This document shows, in pieces, positions 33,401 through 41,524 of a stretch of DNA of 64,000 nt; positions within the stretch are counted from its first letter, which is position 1, and every line of letters begins with the position of its first letter. A model generated the notes under the pieces. The model worked only from the letters and a program-made list of their open reading frames with translations, did no database searches and had not been told where the DNA came from. Position numbers and translations under genes: made by a program. Where the stretch lies: positions 930,001 through 994,000 of the forward strand of contig AP026133.1 in NCBI GenBank assembly GCA_030295235.1, in the 5' to 3' direction. Origin of the DNA: Fistulifera solaris. Taxonomy: Eukaryota > Bacillariophyta > Bacillariophyceae > Naviculales > Stauroneidaceae.

Positions 33401-35548
33401 TCGATAAATCCTGGCATAGTACCATTTTCTGAATCGCTATTGTCCTCATCAGAGACACCAGGTGGTTTAAAATCTACGTCGTCACCGAATAGGTCGTCGA
33501 AGCCAAATTCCTTCATTTGAGCCGCCAGCTTAGAAGAAGGTACAAATGCTTCATTGCTGGTTTCGCTGTGTAACGAAGCCTCGTCCATTGGGCTCGAAGA
33601 AGTATTGTTATTTGATGACTCAATTGGCGCGCGATGGCCGTCTGCATCGCATTGCTTTGTTTGCTGTGGCGGAGTCAACGGTTCCATTGATACAGATTGT
33701 CCACCGGATGGTAGATAAAGATCATCCGGTCCACTTGCTATCGATCTCTTATCATTCTCATCTCCATCAAGAGTTGAGCTTTTACAGGAATCTTGTCGGC
33801 CGAACATTCCAAAAAAAACCGTTAGCTTTAGAACCGGTACTTGCTTGAGATTTTGATGCCACAGAAGCTACGTCGTCAACACTGTTTGCCCGACTAAAAA
33901 GGCCGCCGAAGACTCCACCAGATTTCTCTTGCAAAGCTCTCTCATTTTCTTGTCTGGCTTGTTCATCATTTTCAAAAAAAGCCATATCAATATCAACTAT
34001 CACATCATCTTTCTCTCCCATCGACCCCTTCATTGATGGAATCGGGGAATTCGCGCTAAACCTCTCAAGCTTTATTTCCTCTGTACGCTCTGACTCGTCG
34101 TCATCTTCACTCTCTGACACGATACCTTGGATGCTGCTTTCCGTTACGTTTTCTTGCTTTGGTTCTCCCCCGAAAGAACTCAAGGCAGAATCATGGGCAC
34201 CATTGCTATATTTGCTCTCTTCGCAATCTGCAGCACTACCAACGCTATATGATTTCTGTGCTTCATTAACTTCCCTAACCAGAAAGCCTGATTCTACACT
34301 CGCAACAAAATCGTCGCAATCAGCATCCACGTCGGCTGCTGATCCGAAAATAGGTGCGCTATCCAAACCGGCACTCGTATTGCTGCCTTGAACACCACTT
34401 GGATAATCCAAAGCATTTTCATCCATTTGAGATCCGTGCGATGCGTCGATATGTTCTGATGTCTCGTTCCGTGGATACATCTCTTTTGAATGCCAACTGT
34501 CGCCTCGAAATTCGTCTTCAGAGTGAGACTGCTCTACATCCTCCGTAGCATCATTATCACCTCTCTCTTGTTGAGACGATTCATCGCTTTCCGAATCATC
34601 CTCAATATTTGAATTGCTTTTCTCTAAATCTAACCTTATCTGTGGTTGTCTTGACGATTGGTACGAGCGGTCTCCATCTACTTCATCGTGCTCATCTTTT
34701 CTAAAATCTTCATCGTTTCCTGACGCAACCGATCGTGAATGCAAGCTAGCGCACGAATGTCGTGTAGAATGTGAGTCTTCTTCAATATGGTCCGAATCAT
34801 GATCATATAAATCTTTTTTAGACGGTTCCGCGTCGTGCGACTCCTGAAATTGTGGATTTGAGGTTCCCGAATACAAGTTAGGGCGAGGCTGTTCTTCTGG
34901 CGCATGCAAGTCGGTTTCCAAAGTATCCAAAGCGTTCTCATTGGATTCGTCTTTCTGGAAGATAGGGTCATCTCCTGATTCGGTAAACGGCGGCTCCACG
35001 GTTTTTGGTTGCTCATAGGGCCGTGAATTGATGCTTTCTGAGTTAAACATTTCATGTTGCTGGACAGCAGAGTCATTTAATTGTTCTAAGTCATCTGAAG
35101 CATTGTCGCTAGATTCTTCGTGCTTGAATACATTATTTCCTTCATCGTCAAGATTCGCAAAAGCATTAACTTGCTCGGGCTTCGCTGCGATTGCTGAGCG
35201 TTCGTCGTCATCTCCTTCACTTTCTGCCTCGCTCTCCTCATCGCTACTACTTGCAAATGGATCCTTGACAGTAATTTTGGGTGTATTGCTGCTGACAATA
35301 CTACTTTCTTCACTTCCAAATGACATGTTGTCGAAAGCCGCCGCAAAAGGGTCGTCTAAGTTACTTGCTTCAGCCATTTCTGCGTTTGCCATTAATTCCT
35401 GCAGAGACATTGGTGCTTTCTGCTTCTCTGGGCTCTGATCACCTCGTCTCATACTGTAAGCACCTTCAGAACCGAATCCAGAGAGACCTGTCGTAAAGTC
35501 ATCTTTCGGCTCCGCATCGTTTGAAGACGTCCCCCAACCACGAAACAT
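30445..35548 (-). CDS. Very long disordered protein, about 1,700 aa, unrecognised
   Basis: Two long open frames (35548-33782 and 33807-30445) join into one by removing one T from the T8 run (plus-strand A8 at 33811-33818), giving 'KANGFFGMFGRQD'. The protein is highly acidic and Ser-rich with repeated short 'F-x-D-D-LFGDD' and 'DPFAxxxD' motifs in the first half, which resemble the DPF/FxDxF clathrin-adaptor docking peptides. A charged helix ('RQRNREKEKKRIMKEKEKG') near residue 1,240 and an 'NKPRLDPAAVFESEMRRVKQ' segment may be coiled coils. The end is basic. No catalytic domain is seen. It may be a scaffold in membrane traffic or the cytoskeleton, which is only an inference. Confidence 0.75.
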
Positions 35549-36223
35549 CCTTCCACGCTAAATGTACTTATCGAACGTTTATTGTTTTCAACTTTCAATT
35601 CATGTCAATTGGGGATATCACTATCGTCAACTAGACACTCCAGACTAATTGCAGTTGATAAAAAAAGAAAGGAAAAAGACTTTTTCAAGTTATAATAAAC
35701 GCCCTTTTGTTAAGGACGAGGAGCAAAATAGGAAATGGAACATTTGACTTTCATGAACACGAGCACAAAAGTGCCACCATGACAATAACAAAAACAAGAG
35801 TGAAAAAGTACAGTTCAGTTCGTTATTATAGTATCGAATGTCTCACAGCGTATGCCAGAAGCCCAGTGCCTTATGCCCGGGCGGACTTCCGTTTTCCTGA
35901 AAACTGGATTGTACTTTGGGAACAAAATTCCGTTGCGAACGAAGACTTGCTAAAATTGTCGGGAATAACTTTAACGCTGATAGGATTAAACTGTGGAGGC
36001 AATATTGATTTGCCCCTCACTTTCTCGCGCGCCTCATTTCTCATTTGCTCGTTTCTCCTTTCGTCGAACTTCGAATTTCGAATACGAATCAAATTTGTTA
36101 CTGAAGCTGTAATCTTATCATGTCACCTTAACGGGAGAAACATGAAAAGGCAATTTGTTTTTGGATTCCTCTGGATGCGTTCTCGATTTTAGGCATCAAA
36201 GCGATGAGAACCGAGTAATTGTG
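35549..36223. other. Intergenic, no supported gene
   Basis: Upstream region of the secretory LEA-like gene and of the long disordered protein. Open frames here are extensions without coding features. A pyrimidine-rich stretch lies at 36010-36065. Confidence 0.45.
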
Positions 36224-37825
36224 ATGGCCCCTGCCGTTGCCGCCATCAGCCATCATATTATTGAAGAACCTTCTATTCAGAGACTGTTGCAACATTCATT
36301 TCAACCTTCTTTTGAAGCATTTGACATCATGGTGACTACAACACCCACTTATTCTGCCTTAGTAGCATGCCTGGCTATCGTCTACGTTGTCTTTTCGCAC
36401 ACTACCAAGGGAACTGTGGATTCGTTCCATCAACCCAGCCGTTTTCCGGGCTTCGCCAAGGCGATGCCCACTTCTATGGGCGACACGAAAGTGGACATCG
36501 AAGTTGACATCAATAATGAAGATGACCCCAACAACGAAGATCCCGTGCAAATCCGCCTGCGAGAAGCAAAGGAGAAATTACGTGAGGCTAAGGACCGCTT
36601 GCAAGGCACGTATGAGGAAGACATTGTCACTCCGGGAGGTTCTGTTGAATCAGAAACTGACGAGAAGCATGAGAAGCACGAGGGTATCATCGCTGCCATG
36701 AAACGAGCGGTAGGACTAGAGAGTGAGCCGACGTCAACCAAAGCGGAAGAAGCGAGCGACAAAGCGAAAGAGAAGTACTACGAAACGAAAGACAAAGCAC
36801 AGGGAACTTACGAGGACGCGAAGAATAGAGCCCATGGAACATACGAAGATGCCAAGAACAACGCGCAAGGAGCTTACTACAACGCAAAGAACAACGCACA
36901 AGGAGCCTATTACGACGCAACGAACAATGCACAGGGAACGTACGATGACGCCAAGAATAAGCTAGGACAGGCAAAGGACACTGTGCAAGAAAAGGCGGAA
37001 AATGCCAAGAATAGCGCACAAGGGACGTTGAGTGACGCAAAGAATAAGGTGCACGACACGTACGAAGCGGCAAAGGACAAAGTGTACGGAACGTACGAAG
37101 CGGCGAAAGAGAACGTAAAAGCTGCCAAAGATACCGTGCAAGAAAAGGTAGGAGATGCGAAGGACAAAGTGGAAGGATCGATTGACGACGCAAAGGATAA
37201 TGTGCGTACAAAGTACGAAACAACCAAGGAGAACGTGCAAGCCATCAAAGATGCAGTCCAGGACAAGGCCACTCAAGCTAAACAAGGCGTGCAGGATAAA
37301 GCAGGACAAGCCAAAGATACTGTACAGGGAACCTACGAAGCGGCAAAGGAGAACGTCAAGTCAGCCAAAGAGACTGTCCAAGGCAAAGCTGAAGAAACGA
37401 AAGAGAGCACCGAGCAAAACGTGGTAGACGCCAAGGACACTGTTCAAGCCACGGCTGAGGGAGCTAAGAACAAGTTGCACGACACTTACGAGGCAGCGAA
37501 GGATAACGTGCACGGTGCATACGAATCGACGAAGCAAAATCTGCAAGCCGCAAAGGACAGCGTCAAGAACAAAGCAGAAGAGGCGAAAGATAGTTTAAAA
37601 AGTAATGCGGAAGGAGCGAAGCAGAATGTACAAGACAAAGCCCAAGACGCCAAGAACAAAGCACAAGCTCAATACGATGAAACTGTCAAAGAGGCTCAAC
37701 AAAAGCACGAAAAGCACGATGGCATTCTTGCTTCAATGAAGAGGGCTGTTGGATTGGAAAGCAAAGATGACAATGACCAAGCCGACGATGATTCCACAAT
37801 TGAAGTTGACGTCGAAGTAAAGTAA
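36224..37825 (+). CDS. LEA group 3-like protein with signal anchor, 533 aa (498 aa from second ATG)
   Basis: About 35 imperfect 11-residue units of the type 'TYEAAKDNVHG' / 'DAKNNAQGTYE' fill residues ~170-490, the pattern of group 3 LEA proteins, which fold into amphipathic helices under water loss and shield membranes. The segment 'YSALVACLAIVYVVFS' after ATG 36329 is a signal peptide or anchor; ATG 36224 would add 35 residues before it, so 36329 may be the real start. An almost identical motif sits at both ends of the repeat region: 'KHEGIIAAMKRAVGLES' and 'KHDGILASMKRAVGLES'. The protein opens and closes with an acidic 'DIEVDIN' / 'TIEVDVEVK' segment too. No Cys or Trp is seen. Confidence 0.85.
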   Translation: MAPAVAAISHHIIEEPSIQRLLQHSFQPSFEAFDIMVTTTPTYSALVACLAIVYVVFSHTTKGTVDSFHQPSRFPGFAKAMPTSMGDTKVDIEVDINNEDDPNNEDPVQIRLREAKEKLREAKDRLQGTYEEDIVTPGGSVESETDEKHEKHEGIIAAMKRAVGLESEPTSTKAEEASDKAKEKYYETKDKAQGTYEDAKNRAHGTYEDAKNNAQGAYYNAKNNAQGAYYDATNNAQGTYDDAKNKLGQAKDTVQEKAENAKNSAQGTLSDAKNKVHDTYEAAKDKVYGTYEAAKENVKAAKDTVQEKVGDAKDKVEGSIDDAKDNVRTKYETTKENVQAIKDAVQDKATQAKQGVQDKAGQAKDTVQGTYEAAKENVKSAKETVQGKAEETKESTEQNVVDAKDTVQATAEGAKNKLHDTYEAAKDNVHGAYESTKQNLQAAKDSVKNKAEEAKDSLKSNAEGAKQNVQDKAQDAKNKAQAQYDETVKEAQQKHEKHDGILASMKRAVGLESKDDNDQADDDSTIEVDVEVK

Positions 37826-37970
37826 ACGCTGTTCTGATTGCTAGAAGATAGTACATACGAACGTCTTTCGTCATATATAAATAGTAAACTTTATACGTAA
37901 ATTAAAAATTGAATTACATAAGAATCGCTCGAGCTGTCGCTCTGCATCGTTTCCTGTTGCGTCTCATGCC

Positions 37971-39290
37971 TCATGCTGGAGTTCCTTTTGACAAAATCGT
38001 TGATCGACGAATGGCCTGGTCCAGAACGGCTATACCTCGACGGATCACGCCTTCTCTCCACGCCCTTGATTGTGGATAAAACGCTCGTTTCGTGGTACAC
38101 TTGGCCCACTCTAACGCCTCTGCTTCTGGCAAATACTTATAAGCCGCGTTTTCTAGAAACAACGCAAAGCCCACCCAAATCGAGGGTATCGTTCCAAATT
38201 CTTGCGTGACGACCCAAGTATTCTCCAACAACGGCTCAAAATAATCACTCAAAAGTCCCCGAACATTCTCGTATCCCTTTGCCACTTGCGTGGCCGCGTC
38301 GGTGTTCGCAAACGGATGTTGTGCACCCGGAAACCACTGTTCCAATGACGCGGCACCACTGGGGTTTTGGATGAGTAACGTATCGATTCCCATCGGGCCC
38401 AGTCCAGTGTGAACATCAATCCACGTTGTGACCACTTGGCGTTGGGTATGCTCTATGAGAAAATCCCTCAAACGCCACAAACTCGCCTCGGTTTGTTGCC
38501 CGCCGTAAAAGATGCCATCCGGTGCATGATATTGTCCCGCCACCATGGCTGTTTTCAACGCCGGCAATCCATATCGTGCAATCGACCCTAGTCCTTTCAA
38601 AAATACGAGACTGAGACTATACCAAGCCACCGGAGGTCCTGGTAAATGAAAGAGAAAGGACGCAAATCGGTCGTAATTGTTCTTATTGAAATGACGCTCC
38701 CGCAGGACTTCCCAAACTGTGTCATCCAGAATACCGTTGCGATTCAAATCCACGTTGTGTTCATTGGCGCGTCGATAATGCTTCATTCCGTACGGATTAA
38801 CCGCGTGCACGAGAATGACGGTGGGTCTCGCTGCTGCTTCTTCTTCTTCTGCTTCTCCTTGGAGCAGTAATTGCAAAAACGTCAATTGAATCGCCGCTCC
38901 CGCGTATCCTTCCACACCGTGTGTACCAGCCGTATGTATCACCTGTCCCGGTAGTGTTCCAGGAATGATTGCCACGTCCATGGCGTAAGTGTCTTCCTTA
39001 TTGGAAGGATCTTGGACGGGGCGCACCAGAACCGGAAGACGATGCAGTTCGATTTCGGGGAATTTATGTTGCGCTAGTTTCACGGCATGCTGAAATTTCA
39101 AGGAAGATTGTTCGAATGTATCACTAAAGACGACGCACGGATGAATTGTTTGACCGTGAATAGAAAGAGTGGGTTCGTCGAGCGAACAGAATTGCTCCGT
39201 ATGCCAGAGCACCATTTTACCGTCCGAATAGAGCAAGAGCATGGCGGTTGTTACCGCAATGAAGGAAGGAACGATGAAAGTACACCACAT
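37971..39290 (-). CDS. DUF2817-family M14-like zinc peptidase, 439 aa
   Basis: The frame is intact. DUF2817 proteins have the carboxypeptidase (M14) fold. Likely zinc ligands: 'GTHGVEGYAG' (H-x-x-E) near residue 130 and His in 'IDVHTGLG' near residue 295; 'RRANEHNVDLNRN' and 'VTQEFGT' (candidate general base Glu) are the other conserved blocks. An N-terminal hydrophobic segment (residues 5-22) points to secretion or an anchor in the endomembrane system. Its 5' leader, on the minus strand, contains a long TTC run (39320-39400). Substrate is unknown; related proteins are annotated as succinylglutamate desuccinylase/aspartoacylase-like or peptidases. Confidence 0.85.
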   Translation of the reverse strand: MWCTFIVPSFIAVTTAMLLLYSDGKMVLWHTEQFCSLDEPTLSIHGQTIHPCVVFSDTFEQSSLKFQHAVKLAQHKFPEIELHRLPVLVRPVQDPSNKEDTYAMDVAIIPGTLPGQVIHTAGTHGVEGYAGAAIQLTFLQLLLQGEAEEEEAAARPTVILVHAVNPYGMKHYRRANEHNVDLNRNGILDDTVWEVLRERHFNKNNYDRFASFLFHLPGPPVAWYSLSLVFLKGLGSIARYGLPALKTAMVAGQYHAPDGIFYGGQQTEASLWRLRDFLIEHTQRQVVTTWIDVHTGLGPMGIDTLLIQNPSGAASLEQWFPGAQHPFANTDAATQVAKGYENVRGLLSDYFEPLLENTWVVTQEFGTIPSIWVGFALFLENAAYKYLPEAEALEWAKCTTKRAFYPQSRAWREGVIRRGIAVLDQAIRRSTILSKGTPA

Positions 39291-39319
39291 ACTGTTTCGG
39301 GTTCAGTAATGGAGAAAAA

Positions 39320-39400
39320 AGAAGAAGAAGAAGAAGAAGAAGAAGAAGAAGAAGAAGAAGAAGAAGAAGAAGAAGAAGAAGAAGAAGAAGAAGAAGAAGG
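39320..39400. repeat. GAA trinucleotide microsatellite, about 26 units
   Basis: Nearly pure GAA on the plus strand, preceded by an A6 run. It starts 30 bases upstream of the DUF2817 start codon, so in that transcript it would be a TTC/UUC tract in the 5' leader. The poly-Glu and poly-Ser frames across it are artefacts of the repeat. Confidence 0.95.
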
Positions 39401-39507
39401 AATACTATTAATGACAGAAGCATCATTGATTGTCATGATCATGTATGACTATAAGTCTTTGACAACTGACAGCACGACAACGAATTCTTTCGCAGCGATT
39501 TTGGATC

Positions 39508-39533
39508 GATTCACGACTGAAACGCAGTCGTGA
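39508..39533. repeat. Hairpin-forming motif, copy 1
   Basis: GATTCACGACTGAA followed by ACGCAGTCGTG. CACGACTG and CAGTCGTG are perfect inverted repeats around a five-base loop. A second copy lies exactly 200 bases further on. Confidence 0.7.
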
Positions 39534-39645
39534 GAACCGAGATTAAACACATTGAGCTATACTGGTAAGAAATTAGGATAACAACGATCCGTAAAACCTT
39601 TCAACATCAGGGGGGTCGAGAAGTAGGGCTTTTTGCAAATGATGC

Positions 39646-39942
39646 TCATTCAGAGGTTTCATCCAATCCAACCGGGGAAGCCACGGCAGCTGGCTCGGAA
39701 ACATTGTGATTCATGACTGAAATACAGTCGTGGTTTCGGCACACGACAACACTTTGCGGGTTATAGTAAATACTGGTGCCCAAAGGCAACGATGATGATT
39801 CTTTACGACGACGACGAAAGACAGCTTCGACGACGCAACAATGCGCACTGTATTCTGTATTGCAAACATGTGCGAATGAAAAAGTCAATTGCATCGCGAG
39901 AAAGACAAATGTAAACAATTGAAAGTTGCACTTGTTGAACAT
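39646..39942 (-). CDS. Possible small secreted protein, 98 aa
   Basis: From ATG 39942 the protein starts 'MFNKCNFQLFTFVFLAMQL', a good signal-peptide shape, cleaved perhaps after 'SFA'. The mature part has six cysteines and an 'RRRRK' cluster. No family recognised. It overlaps the second hairpin motif at 39708-39731. An ATG at 39960 adds six residues. Coding status is uncertain because the end of the frame is low-information. Confidence 0.35.
   Translation of the reverse strand: MFNKCNFQLFTFVFLAMQLTFSFAHVCNTEYSAHCCVVEAVFRRRRKESSSLPLGTSIYYNPQSVVVCRNHDCISVMNHNVSEPAAVASPVGLDETSE
39708..39732. repeat. Hairpin-forming motif, copy 2
   Basis: GATTCATGACTGAA followed by ATACAGTCGTG. The arms CATGACTG and CAGTCGTG pair with one G-T wobble. 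The first 14 bases are the exact reverse complement of 1824-1837. Confidence 0.7.
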
Positions 39943-40015
39943 CGTATCGCGAATTGACATTGACACAGAAAGAACTGGGAGATAGGCGAAACAGACGCCT
40001 TTCTCTTCGAAGAGT

Positions 40016-41037
40016 ATGCCGTCCTTACCAGGCCGAACGATTATGAATACTTCTCTACTGGGCCATCTTCGACAACCTCGTAAGATAGTTTTGCTGTTCG
40101 CCGTCGTTGTTATAACTTCGATGCGAACACAAAATCCCTTGACAATTACAGAGCACGATGACTTGCACCAAATTTATTTATCGGCGCCGTTGAAAAACAA
40201 TCCTTCCTTTCGATGTATCGATCACGACGACGAAACCACCCATGATGCAACCACTTGTGAATGCCCGGATCCACTCCAGGCGGCTTCTCGCCCCAATTAC
40301 GATTGGGCCAAGCACCATCAACGGTACATACAATCCATTCAAGCAGTCGAACTTGAATTGGATGTCGTCTTTTGGGCGATTCCATCACCGAACACTGGAA
40401 CGGAACGCGACGGATGGGGACTGTTCCATTGCCTTCGACGTATCGAGCATCGTTCGCTCGTTACTTTGATTCCGAGCACGCGCCATTAAAGGGACTCTTG
40501 TTGGGGACTTCGGGGGACACGGTGGTAGAACTATTGTGGCATTTGCAAAATGGAGTACTCAATGTGCCGACCTTGCAACCTTCCGTGTGGGTGCTGTTGA
40601 TCGGGACAAATGATTTGGGGCGCTGGAAATGTTCCAAACGAACGGTATTGGCAGCTATACTACATGTTGCACAATACTTGCACCAGCAAAGACCGAATGC
40701 TACAATTTTGTTGCATGGTCTGTTGCCACGGAGTGAAGATGACTTGGATACGTCTCAGCTGGGAAAGTATTGGCAAGACATTCGTTTTATCAATCGCGAG
40801 CTGCGGAAATTCGTAGATATGCATCCGGGTGAATGGTTCTACATGGACGCGAGCACTGTATTTCTACAAAGAGCACCCAAGGCCATCGGCAATGCTGATA
40901 CTCAAGGATCGGTACAATTGAAGGCTCAGTACATGCCGGATGGATTGCACCCCAACGTCGAAGGTTACGAACAGTGGGCACCGCTCTTGGTGGACGCAAT
41001 CGTCAAGCGATTGCCTCGTCCACAAAGTATTCCGTGA
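40016..41037 (+). CDS. SGNH/GDSL hydrolase, PAF-acetylhydrolase-like, about 340 aa
   Basis: A serine esterase with all SGNH blocks visible after one frame repair: block I 'GDSITEHW' (catalytic Ser), block II 'GTSGDT' (oxyanion Gly), block III 'IGTNDLG' (oxyanion Asn) and block V 'PDGLHPN' (catalytic Asp and His). The frame breaks in the T4 run at 40370-40373, just before block I; one added T reads 'VVFLGDSIT'. This order fits the PAF-acetylhydrolase beta/gamma-like group. A membrane segment ('IVLLFAVVVITSM') near residues 24-37 makes it a type II membrane or secreted enzyme. Likely substrates are acetyl or acyl esters on glycans or lipids, but the target cannot be read from sequence. It is divergent from the possible small secreted gene. 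Confidence 0.88.
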
Positions 41038-41524
41038 GTGAAGCAGGCAGAAGACTATTTCACTAAGAAAGCCTAAGAGTTTTGTACAGGTAGATTTATC
41101 TACTTTCTTAGGTTACAACATGGGTTGCGATGTATTCAAAAATTAATAAGCTTATCGTTAAGTTAGAGGCAGGCGGAAAAGCCGTCGTCTTCAAGATACC
41201 ATACAGTGAGATCCTCATCATTGAGGTCTTCTGGTGCATTAACAAACTCAATCTCAATGGGAGGTACAAATTTTTGACAGTGATTACAAAGTGAAAAGCG
41301 GGATGTAGTCTTCCGGGTAGTTAGTCCTTGACTCTATCTAGACCTATGACAGCTAGTGACTGAACATGATAGTGAATGGATTGACGCACCGAAACCTAAC
41401 CTTAATACAGCTCTTGGTCGTCTGTCTGTATGCACCAAACATTTCGGTTGCATGCCATTTGAATTTAATACGACGCCATGTGCCTCGTTTGGTGTTTATA
41501 ACACTGATGTAAAGCCGTAATAGT
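41038..41524. other. Intergenic, no supported gene
   Basis: About 490 bases with no coding frame of note. It holds the 3' end of the hydrolase gene and the upstream region of SYF1. Confidence 0.5.

Noticed and set aside
35707-36192. 161-codon plus-strand ORF before the secretory LEA-like gene
   Set aside because: No motif, atypical composition, and it overlaps the probable leader of the next gene.
36687-37546. Several minus-strand open frames across the secretory LEA-like gene
   Set aside because: Shadows of the 11-residue repeat; their composition (Cys/Arg/Leu-rich) mirrors the Lys/Ala codons of the sense strand.
39087-39533. Plus-strand ORF with poly-Glu and minus-strand ORFs with poly-Ser or poly-Leu
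   Set aside because: Produced only by the GAA microsatellite; the flanks overlap the start of the DUF2817 gene.
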